From positions 62,001 to 126,000 of the forward strand of contig JBAJFG010000625.1 in NCBI GenBank assembly GCA_037903475.1: 64,000 nt of DNA, written 5' to 3'. The notes under the pieces were generated by a model that was not told the DNA's origin, ran no database searches, and saw only the letters and a list, made by a program, of their open reading frames with translations. Positions 48,856 through 60,380 of this stretch are shown piece after piece. The number at the start of each line of letters is the position of its first letter. Position 1 is the stretch's first letter. Both the position numbers and the translations under genes were made by a program. This DNA is from Ancylostoma caninum (lineage: Eukaryota; Nematoda; Chromadorea; Rhabditida; Ancylostomatidae).

Positions 48856-50378
48856 TCAGGTTGGTGCGAAATTTATTGCCGTTTTGGGAAGTATGCACAT
48901 ATAAACTTCTCTCTTCTGTGGAATTCGAACGATTTCAAGCCAACATGTATGACCTTCTGAAAGGGTTTTTTCTTCATCTTTCAAAAGCCGCTCGGATATC
49001 CTGGCTAGCTCTTCTCAGTAGCTTTTCGTAGAGTCGCGAATAAAAGATGAGCCGACGCGATTCTTGGGTGACCTTAGTTAATGACTTCCAACTAGACTGC
49101 TTTGAATCGGAGGTGCTTGGTAATCTTGCGTTTGGTTTATCTGGGAGTCGCCCTGTCAACCGACAGTGAGCTAGAAGTTCACAAAGTTCTCTTCTTACGG
49201 TTTTAAACTAAAATGCAACTACGGTCATTGCCGCGGATGTCGCTAAACGATCAGGCGTTGAGGGCAGCCGAGGAAGCCGAAAATTCGGATCTCACCATCA
49301 GGACGATGAAAGCAGGGATGGACGATCACTATACTACAGTTTCAAAACATCTGACTTCAATCAACAAAGGAAGGTGCGGACATGAACAGCCCACGATCTT
49401 AGACAGCGCGCAGAGTTCCCGACGCCGATGACGACGTTGTGAGCGTCGATCATGCAGTATGGGAATTGATCCGAGGTCAACGTCTTTTTGGGCGACGCCA
49501 GTGGCGCTGGCGTCAGAGAGCGCCGCGTCATTTTAAACCGCACGCGAAGGTGGGGTGCGACCTGCACTGTATTCTTGCAACGGAAGGAGTGCGCCGCATG
49601 AACCGCCGCAGAGTCGCGTCCGCAATCGGGAACTCTGCGCCCTACCTTACTGACGACTAGCGCCTCACCCTCTGCGACATCTTTTCCAACTTAATTTTCC
49701 GCCCCAAAACGACGAACTTCTAGACCATGTAATTATTGCAGATGAAGTTCGGCCTCTGTTCAATAAGAGGAAATACGAATGAGCATGGCTAGAAACGATT
49801 TCCCACTTCTAAGTTTACCCAAACCATATCTACTCTCTAGGGAGGTTGAGTCAGGAGTTTGGTGGTGCTGTAAGGGTGTGATCCATTGCAGCCCCTTCGA
49901 GCCTAGTCAAGCGTCGACAGCAGTGTAACAGTATTGAAATTTCGAGTTGGTGTCCGAAAATCTGCTGTAGTTGTGGTTGGCAGTGGTGAACAGAACCAGG
50001 TTGACCTCTGCTCCAGAGTAGCACTTCGCCTCTCACTCAAAGACTCACCCAGCAAAAACAGGCGGAGTAAAGCATCGAGGTTCTCATCCATTCTCCTCAT
50101 TCCTCAGACGTTTACCTCACTCAATATCACTTTTCCCTAGTCCCACGTGCAAACCTACGACAGCAGAAGATTGTTGATATAGGGCGTGCCGAAATAGACT
50201 TCCACAAGTTTCCAGATTTTTGTGACCTCAATTTTCATTGTAGAAGCATTATATTTCCACCGTCATGTTAGGGATGATTTAAAAGTGCATTGAACCTATA
50301 AAGAACATTGTGTTTAAGCAAAGTTATAACACTTTGAACTGGAGTGTACGTTTCGGCAAATAATTTCGCACCAACCCT
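48856..50378 (+). mobile_element. Degenerate mariner-type transposon
   Basis: Terminal repeats GGTTGGTGCGAAATTTATTG (left, after TATCA) and GGTTGGTGCGAAATTATTTG (right, reversed) lie about 1.52 kb apart. Plus-strand fragments in shifting frames recall mariner transposase. They include SGSRPVNR near 49140 (DNA-binding region end), DDHYTTVSKHLTSINKG near 49325 (the HTH DHTTVSRHL block), and VWWCCKGVIHC near 49860 (the catalytic-domain VWWD-KGVIH block; its Asp is Cys here). Stops and frameshifts separate these pieces, so the copy is dead. It is unrelated in sequence to the Tc1/mariner-type element at 28088. Confidence 0.85.
49213..49914 (+). pseudogene. Mariner transposase remnant
   Basis: The remnant coding part of the mariner copy. 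It reads through the helix-turn-helix block (about 49310-49380), becomes unrecognisable in the GC-rich middle, and picks up again at VWWCCKGVIH with a stop soon after. The first catalytic Asp region cannot be identified with confidence. Confidence 0.6.
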
Positions 50379-53300
50379 TTTCACAAGCGTGAACCGATGG
50401 AACATGGTTCAATGATTCTCATGTTCTCTCTACGAATTATAAGATAAGGGGCGGAGTTACAGGACCAAGAATCATCCATTTCATGAGAACAGAAGCTATG
50501 GTATGATGTACGAAGTATAAAACTAATCGTGGGTTCCTGGAAACAGACGTCATGACAAAGGGTACCCGTTTTCGCTAATTTTGACTGAAAGCTCAACTTT
50601 CGCCCCAGGAAAGAGTGAAAAGGAACTAAACCAAACAACATACGACAAAGGATAATTCCAGTAAAAAGGACTGATGAATGCATAAGAAATTGTTGACGAG
50701 GAAGAAGAGGCAGCTGATCGGTCAGCAAGCGAGGACTACTCCCAGTGGCGCAACAGTAGATTCACCCAGAAAGTGTGCTAGATTGACATGGGCTACAAGC
50801 GTGAGACTCTAACGCGCATGGAAAATGGAAAAAAAAGCTATAATTAAGAGGCAGGGCGCGCATCATCCTAGAAAGTAGGTTTTTTTTTCTAGACTGTTAT
50901 TACTAAGAAATTATGTGCTTAGTGAGATCCCGTGATATCCATGAAATTAAATACTCAGAAGTGAGGAGATGACAGGTCATGATGTATGTAAGTACATAAG
51001 TACATTGAACGAAATGGTCTCCGGCACAGAAATCTGTCAAGAAGAGGATTCGGGATTAACTCGTTGGTAAACTGCGGAAGCTACTAAACCCAAAGTACCG
51101 TCATTGTGCGCATTTGCGGAAAGCACTTGGAAGTAGTCAGCTGGCGGTCGTTTGGAATGCAACACCACATCGTCTGGAGCACCGCAGAATCCATTTTTAA
51201 CTGCAAACACTCCGGCTGTAATTGAAGATTCCGGATTTCTACGTGCTCTAGCATAGCTACACCATAAATGGCATTAGAGCGCTGGCTCCTTCAACAATAT
51301 CCCCAACTCTTCCCTTGCGGAGAAATGGCATGTCACCTTGCAGAACATGCCATGGCCAGCGTCTCTGGATCCGCATTAGCAGGATAAGTTGAAGAATTTG
51401 TTGAAGAAGTTTATGCACTAATTCCATCTATGTATGCTGTAGCTATGGTAAAACCCCTACAAGGCCGGAATCTACAACACGTCGCAGTGTTTGCAGCTGA
51501 AACTGAGCTTTATAGTGCTCCAAACGATGTTGTGTGTCGCGGTCCAAACGGACACACCCGTCTGCAAGTAATTTCTGCAAATGCACAACGTCATCATTGG
51601 ATTAGCAGCTGTCGCAATCTAGTATGGAACAGACTCCTTTTGTTTTTGGCACATTTCCGGACATGAGATCTCTTCCCCGGAAAAGCTGCTGAGTTCCTAG
51701 CACGCCAGGGCAATGTGTTCAGCGCTCTAGGGGCATAGCACTCCCTAGTTAATGTATTTTTTGTACATATGTACACAGAACGCATGACCGAACACCAGTT
51801 TCTCATCGAAAGCAAAGTGCATTACCAGCGAGCCCAACACACCCAGATCAAGACGGGGAAAAACTGCTCCGAAGGAAAAAATGTGCCCTAACGAGCTTCC
51901 CACACATGGGACTCGGCAGAAGCTGGCAAAAAAAATTGAAACGAGCCTACATATTTTCATGGACTTTTACGGACTCGGGAAAGACTATGGGTATAGCTGT
52001 GTGAGAGTGAAATCTAGGCAAACACATGCATATCTAAGTAATCCCCAGAGATCTTCTAATTCAAACGGATAATAACAATGGGTACAATTCAGAGATCACT
52101 ACCCCTTCCGTCCGCTTCATAACACACCATATTTTCTTCCTAATGAAGCGTATTTACCCTTTTTTTCATAAAACCCACAGCTAACGTCACGGCATGCCAA
52201 TAGGCCTTTCAGCTGTCCTTGCATTTAGTTCTGCTTGCAGGGTAATCTTATCTAAGCAGAAATGTCACAGCTTCTCATATATGTTACTTAGGCAGGATTT
52301 ATTTTATTTATTAAGTCAGCCCCCACCACTGATCCTGCAATACATACTAAACTTCTCCATTATTTGCAACATCTCCGCAAGGCCTTGCACACCACAGAAA
52401 TTAAAAGAAAGAAAATGGAAGAATCGCAGGGAGAAGCAAAACAGTACTCTAAAAATACCACTACTCCAGCTATGAGTACTGCCTCTCAATGTCAGCAAAC
52501 ACAGAAAAACATCACGCTGCAAACAATTGTCGTTACTAAAAATACCCACACTACTTGAATCACAGAGGAGTTCCGTTGATATCGCAATGACGCACGAAAT
52601 CAAGAACGTGTGCCACTGATCAAACATATCCTAGCACTTATTTTCTTCCTTTTTTCTTTTCAGGAAAAAGCAGTCACTTCAGGATCTCAAATTTCCACAG
52701 CAAATGGCCGAGTCACGTTCAAAACAGAATGTCCGCCACGGTATTCGAAAAATTCAACAAATCGCGAGCTAGATTGTGGAGTGTGGCTTTTCGAGTGGTC
52801 GAACATCTCTACCTACCGGATGGATCGAGTAACCGATTGTTTCGACCATTCGTTATATTCGAATATTCGATTGAAATTACGGATTCCAAATCACGGATTC
52901 CAATGTAAGGAGGAGGATGGAGCACAGAACAGGCTTCGACTATAAAACGATGCCATGTCGCTCCAGAATCAAATATCAGGCTGTGGCGCGTTATACCTGG
53001 AAAGGGGGTGCACCTAAGCTCCACGATTGGTCGGTTCACTCAACCGGCCAATTGCAGGGCCCGTGAGCACCGCCCGTGCAATGCCAAGGTACAACGTTCC
53101 ATACCACGAATATCCCCTAAACACAAAGAATAATTCCCCAGAAAAATAGTGTTTCTCTTCCCAAGAATGTCGATTGTTCATAGTTCTTATTAATTATTAC
53201 TTATCCGTCATTTTTACTATTATCAATTGTTTTCTCTTTCATTATTGTAACAACTGTATGGTTACACCTAAGAACCGTATGTATTCTCGTTTTTGAGTGT

Positions 53301-54587
53301 AGTTGCAAAATAAGAGGTTTAATCGACGCTTATTTATAGCCGCTGTCGCGCTGGACGTTGGCCAAACCTACAGTTACCCCACAATACTTACCCCTCTATC
53401 ATTATAATTTAATTTCGTGTTCAATATGCAAGAATCCTGGGATCAACAGTACAAACCAAGACATATATGTACATCGTAGAGTAAACATGACGACGAAAGC
53501 TTTTACCCATATCGCGATAAGCAATCATTTCCAGAATTACTGCTAGCCAAGAAAACACGGAAAAAAACATTATCAACCCCCTGATAGTAAATTATTCTGA
53601 GCACAATTCAAGCTTCAAATCAGGAAGTATCCTGAAAGAAAAAGCCGCGATTTCTGACAGCAGAAATCCCATCTCTCCACCACAGAACATAACTCATAAC
53701 AATAACTCCGCGACATGTGTCCATCAGTGCTGCGGAAAGTAACTCCCCTGAGAGATCCGGCAGCCCCGCAGACACACCAGACGACGCACTTTTGCGGACC
53801 GGCCACTGCTCCTCCGGGGTTTCAGGGTTGTGGTGTCTGCTGGTTGCGATTGAGATGAAAATAGCGGCATTAAACAATCGAAGATCCGCCGTGTGATGTG
53901 CGCCTGATATTGGACGACGAAGCGTATCTCAATCAACGGTAACGGACAGCCGGAAAGCATTCAGCTCCGAAAACATCTGCAGCTCATTTGAAACTATGAC
54001 AACACAACGTGGTAACTTCAGCACAGTTCAAATAATCTTAACTCGATTATGGATTCAATATGGAAAACGAAAAAGCCAGAATTTCTGGTTCTAACACACA
54101 AATTAGTGTAACTGCCCTACATGGTGCGCTTTCGCCCACATCAATTCAGGAAGTACACTGTGATACGTAATTCACGTGGCAATTATATTGTTGTGTGGGG
54201 TAGTGTTCATGGAATGGCAACTCAATAGGGAGAAACCAAATCCGGGAATTACTCATGCAATTATTTGGAAACTCGTGACACCTACATGACATCACAACGA
54301 TACTTACGGAGGTATACAAGAAGGCTCCCGAGAAGCCGCTGACTTACCCAAAGCCCCAGAAAGAACGAGTTTCTCAACCGGAAATCGGTTTCATCTCATG
54401 CCAGAACTTTATCACAACAAGGGGAGGAAATAGATGTGGAGGTGATAATGACGTGAAGTACAGTAACATTCATATGGTAAACTGTCTGGCTCAGAGAAAC
54501 CACAATCCTCTTAGGATACCAATACTGGAATCAAGAAATTCCTGGTAGGGATTTCACTCAGGGCAGGGAGATTAGCCTGATTGCCTT

Positions 54588-54705
54588 ACTGAATGCATCA
54601 CAAGGACTATCCACGGTAAACGTGCTGACACCCGTGTTAACCGCGGGCAAGTTTGTGTGGTGTTAGCTCTTTACACTGAGTAATCTCAATGATGCATGCG
54701 GCCTC
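54588..54705. repeat. Palindromic TACCCAGGGTAA-family repeat
   Basis: The left arm ATGCATCACAAGGACTATCC with GGTAAACGTG pairs with the right arm TTTACACTGAGTAATCTCAA and TGATGCATG. The centre holds CCGTGTTAACCGCGGGCAAG. Confidence 0.7.
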
Positions 54706-55286
54706 TGACAGACTGTGTAGTGCGAAGATAGCGTGTTAGGCGGTGTTAGGTCAATTTAGTTTACGAGCCTCGTTTCTCCGGTTTATGCATTTATGAATCC
54801 TGGCCCAGGATGAATGAATTACAGAAACCCGCGATACTTCTCTCACCAAGCGAGATAAAAGCATTGGTAAAACGACAGCTCTTCTCGGTGAGAATTGAGT
54901 AGTTTTTTTTTTCGCTGTTGTGGTTCGGGATTTGCTCATCTTGGAGTAAAAGTACACCTACATCCAATCCGGGAACTTAACGAACACACGTGGTGGAATT
55001 CCTGAACATTCAGAGGGAGTTTACTGCTTACCATTATTGTTGAACTGGACGAGTTTTCATGCAAAAAGAAAACAGTCGACAAAGTAGATCAATTTGTTTT
55101 AATGAACAATGGCCGGCAGTGATACTCAAATCTACCAAGTTTTGCTCGAGAAACTCGTCCATTCTATAAAGGAGAAAACCTAGGAATCCACCAAGAAAAA
55201 CATCCATAACCCCTGCCACTGCATAGGCCTCCTCTGCCCGAAAGGACCAGGAACTTAAGAACTTTACCAGCGAAGACCGAAATTCA

Positions 55287-55301
55287 CCCCCCCCCCCCCC
55301 C
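55287..55301. repeat. Poly-C run next to a GAGTTACGCCGCT end
   Basis: Fifteen uninterrupted C on the plus strand, followed by GAGTTACGCCGCT. On the other strand this reads AGCGGCGTAACTC then poly-G, which resembles a transposon terminus. No partner end was found. Confidence 0.6.
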
Positions 55302-56895
55302 GAGTTACGCCGCTTTCCAAAGCAATAGCAAAGGAAATACAAAAGAACATTAACTATAAGAAACGAGACGTGTGGAGCCTGAATGCTCCCAGACTCGAGA
55401 TAGCTACACTGAATGTGTCTGTTTTCCATGTTCAGCTCTTTGATGCGTTTTCTGCTATGGGAACGGCACACATTCACGAGATTTGTTAGGCGTTATTTGT
55501 GGCGTCGCGTTGGTGGTGCCCGGTGACGGACCGGCCATGTATCGGACCTCACACCACGGGCTAACCGCGTAAACAATGTCGTCTTGAAAGGAATTGCACA
55601 TAAAGGCTTCTTCTGCAAAGACCCAAGCCGAGATGACGTCAGCCAAACAGAAAAATACCAATTTCTTGGTCTAACTCGTTGTGGAAAGAGTATCGAAGAT
55701 GGGGACTGAAGCTCAACCGCGCAAGGTGAATGCTCAATGAACTTTCGTGTGAGTATCACGCTCGAATTAGCCGTGTCGTGCATGGCAAGTGCAGGAAATG
55801 CTTAACGCCGAGCGTAAACCACCCGCGTAAACTTCCGGACGAGTTGTGTGTTGCTCGATCATTGCATGACGATTATGTCCATCAAGAACAAATTGTTTGG
55901 AGCGTTTGGTCATTGACCATAATTCGGATTCAATGGTATAGGAGCTATTCGAGATTGCGACACAACAAAGTGGATTACGCCGTAGAGATTGTGCGTAGAG
56001 GGAGTTGATATTATGAGTAGAAGCTTCCATAGACAACGACAAGATGCCCGCCCGCGGTGAGCGATTTAAGAATCAATCAGTTTCTCCACCACAAGAGTAT
56101 TTCGGACAAAAAGAGAGGAAAATAACGTACAAATGGAATTCCAAGGTTATAAAAAAGGGGACAACACAGAGTTCAGTCTATGCTCTCAAAATAGCGACAG
56201 CAGATTCAAGATTTTCTGGGTAGGTACTTCAGTACAAAAGCAACTTTTTAGGATGGTAGTTACTGCGGACGAATTCAGCACCAAAGATGCTGCACTTAAC
56301 CCGACTATATTTGAAATCGAATAACGTATCAGTAACCAAAAATTTAGTTCAAAATTCGTGAATGTCTTCTCAAAGACTATTTCAATTTTTTTTTCTTTGG
56401 ACAGAGAGAAAACAGATACACGACACAGTCAAGGCTTGTAAGTACTGCCTATGCTTAAAACATCTATAATATTGTGCGGCATTTTAGAGGGTTAATGAGG
56501 TTTAGCATGGCTGAGCAGCACTCTAGACCTAACATCAATTTCACAAGTAAATAGAAGTTTCAAAGTGAGAGAGACCGCGATTGGACTTGAAGAACTTCTC
56601 TTCAAACAGAAAAGCGCTTCATGCCATTTCTGCGACTCTTGGAAATTGCCTAAGGCTCTCATAGATATTTGAGCCTCCTCACAGAACCAGAAAGGGCTTT
56701 TTCTTTCGAAAAATGTAACGCACTCCAAGGAAAAGCGCCATAGTGACAACTTTTACTATAATGCGCACAAAAATAATACTAGTATTATCACTAATATGAT
56801 GCTACAGGACTTGAACAATGTGTACACATTACACTTTTTCTGAATCCCAAATTGAAAAAGAAACAAAAGACAAAACATATTATGTGTATTTCCGT

Positions 56896-56903
56896 GAACA
56901 CAC
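56896..56903. repeat. Left target-site duplication of the hAT-like element
   Basis: GAACACAC, identical to 57813-57820 on the other side of the element. Confidence 0.85.
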
Positions 56904-57812
56904 CAGGGCGCAGCACCAGGTGGTCATTGACCACCAGGACTTAGTAGCGTCCTGCAGATACAGGGGGCTTAGCACCAGTGTCCGGGGCGTAGCCAACCGC
57001 TAACCGTCTACTGATGTTAGAGACAAGCAGGTTTCAGAGGGGCACTTCTGGAGGATCATCAAACTCGTGGCTGAAGATCACCGTTGTTGAACCATTTACT
57101 CCATCCCTACCCTGCACTCTGGTGCGCTCCAGTGATAATCAGGTGTTGCTCAACCTGTAGGAGACGTATCGTGCTGGAATTTTGACTGTAGATGCGCACT
57201 ATACCAACGAGTATCCCCCCAAAGTGGCACCGTTCGTTTTTGAGAAACCGTGTTCGTTTTTGAGAAAAACCGTCATTAATGGTCAAAAAGTCGTTTTTGA
57301 CCATTTTTTGACCATTAATGACGGTTTTTTTCAAAAACGAAGACGGTTTCTCAAAAACGAAAGATGCCACTTTGGGGGAGAGTTGGTACCACCTAGGCGC
57401 ATTTCTTGGTGTTGACAGCGTATTGGAACACTTCCTCAAACGAGAGAAATTTCCTGGGAAAGTTTCAGGTTTGAGAGAAAAAAAACCACGCTTCAATGAC
57501 AATTTCTTGCATCTGACAGGTGCTATAACAAGTTTCAACGAGTTCTAGCGGCATCAAACAGTTCCGTACTGAGATCGGTTTTTCGAGGATTTTAGCTTGA
57601 ATTTGAGATGATTTAGGCTGTCTTCGCTAAATGGTACGCATTTCTTGTTGAAACATCATTCGTCGTCTCACTAACACCTATTTAAGTCACTTTTTAGCGC
57701 TATCTGCTTTTCCTGAAAGCACCCTAATGTGTAGGTACTTAGTAGCCCATTTCGGAATCCGACTGGACTTAGTACTCCCCAACCGACACTGACCACCTAG
57801 TGCTGCGCCCTG
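56904..57812. mobile_element. hAT-like non-autonomous transposon with perfect 8-bp target duplication
   Basis: The terminal inverted repeats read CAGGGCGCAGCACCAGGTGG (left) and CAGGGCGCAGCACTAGGTGG (right, reversed) and continue with TCA. The 909-bp element is bracketed by identical 8-bp direct repeats GAACACAC at 56896-56903 and 57813-57820. An 8-bp duplication with a CAGGG-type end fits the hAT superfamily. There is no transposase; the interior is mostly a second, nested palindrome (57191-57402). Confidence 0.88.
57191..57402. repeat. Long hairpin nested in the hAT-like element
   Basis: The arms pair over about 100 bases each. ATACCAACGAG-TATCCCCCCAAAGTGGCA mirrors TGCCACTTTGGGGGAGAGTTGGTA, and GACGGTTTTT and ACCATTAATGACGG motifs mirror about a centre near 57296. 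TTTTTGAGAAACC appears in direct and inverted copies. Because of the palindrome, similar open frames exist on both strands; they are not genes. Confidence 0.8.
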
Positions 57813-57820
57813 GAACACAC
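57813..57820. repeat. Right target-site duplication of the hAT-like element
   Basis: GAACACAC, identical to 56896-56903. Confidence 0.85.
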
Positions 57821-59285
57821 CCTACTTCCAACAAAGCGGTGCCATTCCCACGTTTGTAAAGTGTGTTCACGGGCGAGTGGCTTTAATACCTGTCGGATCA
57901 CAAAAAGTGGTCTTCATAATGCACCGATTTGGAGGTCAGTTCAGAAACTAAGCAAAAGCGGTTCCATCCGGGCACAGTAATCGAGCAGCAGACGGTATTT
58001 TCTCATAAAGCATATATTGATGCTCTTCCTCTAATTGAAAAGAACTCAAATATGTCAATGTTTTTCTCGGAATCGCGCTAGTAATTACTGACCATCTGTT
58101 GGTAGTCTATTTTTAGGTGCTATGAGCTTGTCGTCGTCCTCGGGATTTGATTTATCCTAGCATACCGAGAAACGAATTTATTATTGACATAAGAGAACTT
58201 CTGCTCACTTTTCCTTCTCTAGATAATACCGACGTAGCTATTCATAATAGGTTGTTTACCTATCTAGACCCATTTCATCACGCCTAGTTTGCCGTATTGT
58301 GAATAAACCCGTTTCTCGGTATGGTGTCAAGAAATAAACCGTGAGAGCAAGAACAAACTCACACCACCTTAAAATAGGCAATCGACAAACGGTTGGAAAT
58401 CAATTTCTGCGACTTCTTCCTTTAACTGTTCCCGTTCATCTTAGTATTTTTCCAATGATGATGACTGGATAAAAAAATATGAAGTAAATGGAGTGAAGAC
58501 AGGGACAGAAATGAGCTCCACAAATCCAATTATGATTCCATGGTCATCAATTTCTCACTAACGAGGAAATCCCACGATAGCTCACGGAACTCTTTGCACA
58601 AAGGAAAGCAGCAGGCTGAGATAGAGAACCAGTGAGAAACATGTTCCCCTCAACCTCTTCAGATGATCATTAACCAACGAAATCGATCATCATATAGCAG
58701 CAACATTTAATATTTGTCGTTGGGCGAACGCAAGCGTCGTCGCCACGCAGACATGCACAAATACCCAGATCCAAAGCACGGCTATGAATTATGATTCCTC
58801 GAACCACCAAACGTTTCTGCATGGAACAACCAACAATATCCAGAAAACATTTCCAGAGCAATACCAAGCAAATGAGGTAAACGGGGCTCAAGCATAGCCT
58901 CCCTTCTAGCCGGTAAGACATGAAGACTTTGCAACCATTCAAAACCAAAGTATAAACAGCACACCCCCTTCACAGATGCTGACACTCTATTGCTTGGCAT
59001 TTCCTATCTTTTTTCAGAAGTAACAGTTGCGCCCGCACTAGTTCTTTTACTGACGCGTCTGCACGATTTATACCAGGTTGTTCTGAGATTCAGTTGCAAC
59101 AGCTGCCCTCAATCAAACCAGCCAAAGTATGTCAAACGCAATTTCGCTTCGATAAAACCAATTTTAAATTAACCTCACCAAAATCTTACCAAAATCATAA
59201 CCAGCCGACCTAAGAAGTCAGTGTTAGTTCGAAAAAAAGGACAAATTTAGGATTTTTAACACGTGATGATTTACTGCCAATCTAC

Positions 59286-59330
59286 GGGATGCATTAATGA
59301 GGTTACCTATGCTAACGTATCCGAACTTAA
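59286..59330. repeat. Fragment of the palindromic TACCCAGGGTAA repeat
   Basis: Only a left arm, GATGCATTAATGAGGTTACC, is present. Confidence 0.4.
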
Positions 59331-59343
59331 CTTCACCTGATAC

Positions 59344-59581
59344 CAGTGGTGGACGCAGAAAATGGGCGGAAGGGAGGAGGGGGGGAGGGGCGTGGGAAAA
59401 AAGTGCGGCCTGTCCCGGTTTGGGGACCCAAGTGGAAAATACAATTAATAAAAATATCAATACAATAATAAATGACTACCAAAAAACGTTTAAAAATAAT
59501 AAAAAGAAACAAAAATAAACTAATACAGGATTTTTATTTGTATTGTAAAGTCTCCCCCCTCTCCCCCCACGTCCGCCACTG
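59344..59581. mobile_element. 238-bp hAT-like MITE
   Basis: The ends CAGTGGTGGACG (left) and CAGTGGCGGACG (right, reversed) match at 11 of 12 bases. They are flanked by CCTGATAC (59336-59343) and CCTAATAC (59582-59589), an 8-bp target duplication with one difference. The interior is a G-rich left part, an AT-rich centre and a C-rich right part that extend the inverted repeat loosely. There is no coding capacity. Confidence 0.78.
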
Positions 59582-60265
59582 CCTAATACCTGTAAACATA
59601 CTTACCCACATATGGCGTTATCTATACCCAGCTACGCGCAGTCAAGCCAGACCACCACAGTATTCTCTCACTCAAAAGTGGCGGAACATAAAATCCTATT
59701 ATTCTTCAGAATGTAGAGTAATACCATGGTTACAGACATGTAAACAGACGCTCCAATGAACACTAAACAATTTCGAAATCAGCACACTCCACAAAGGGAG
59801 ACCGCCAAAAAAAGCAGTAGAATAAGAACAGTAAACAGTTTTTATCATACACGTCATTGAAGTATAATTAAATGATTTATAGGCCTATGAACAGAAAGTT
59901 GATAGATCTCTGAACTGTTTAATTCAAGCTCTAAAGTCGTAGATTAGCGCAATTTTGGGGTCTAAATAAGGTTACGTGGATAAAAAGAAAGCGGACAGAA
60001 GGAAACAATAAAAGTAGGGCAATGACAATAAACACTCGGAAACGAAAGAATTACTATATGACAACTCGTTTGCGGCGATAAATCAATTAGTCCATTGTTA
60101 CTCACTATTCACTAACACTCAAAAATAGAAAAAAAAAACGAACAATGACTAAAACCGTCACAACAATGGAAACTAAAACCTGACATGAAAACTGACAGCT
60201 TGCCCTCCAGTCTAATCCAGTCTACCTGTTACCCGCACGGCGATTTCGTCTTAACCACTGGGGCC

Positions 60266-60380
60266 GCATTCACCATTGAGCCTATCCAGGGTAAACTGTT
60301 AACGCCTCCCCAAATTAATCCATAGGTAATACGGACCCCAACACGTTTACCCTGGGTAATCTCAGAGATGCATCCAGGCC
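60266..60380. repeat. Palindromic TACCCAGGGTAA-family repeat
   Basis: The left arm ACCATTGAGCCTATCCAGGG pairs with the right arm CCTGGGTAATCTCAGAGATG, with inner GTAAACTG and AACACGTTTAC motifs. Confidence 0.72.

Larger units (their letters stand above)
50379..56895. other. Gene-poor region between two transposons
   Basis: I found no supportable gene. The longest open frame (147 codons, minus strand 55034-55477) has scattered hydrophobic stretches but no recognisable family. A 111-codon frame at 52610-52945 begins with a hydrophobic leader-like stretch but does not extend through splice sites. A palindromic repeat copy lies at 54588-54705 and a poly-C run at 55287. Confidence 0.45.

Noticed and set aside
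52610..52945. 111-codon open frame starting with a leader-like hydrophobic stretch
   Set aside because: The downstream part is not recognisable and the frame ends without a donor that leads to another plausible exon. Kept only as a low-priority candidate.
55034..55477. 147-codon open frame on the minus strand
   Set aside because: No recognisable domain, no signal of splicing, and part of it is translated poly-C (a Gly run). Likely random.
57107..57538. 143-codon minus-strand frame and its 77-codon plus-strand look-alike
   Set aside because: Both are translations of the two arms of the hairpin inside the hAT-like element; the similarity across strands comes from the palindrome.
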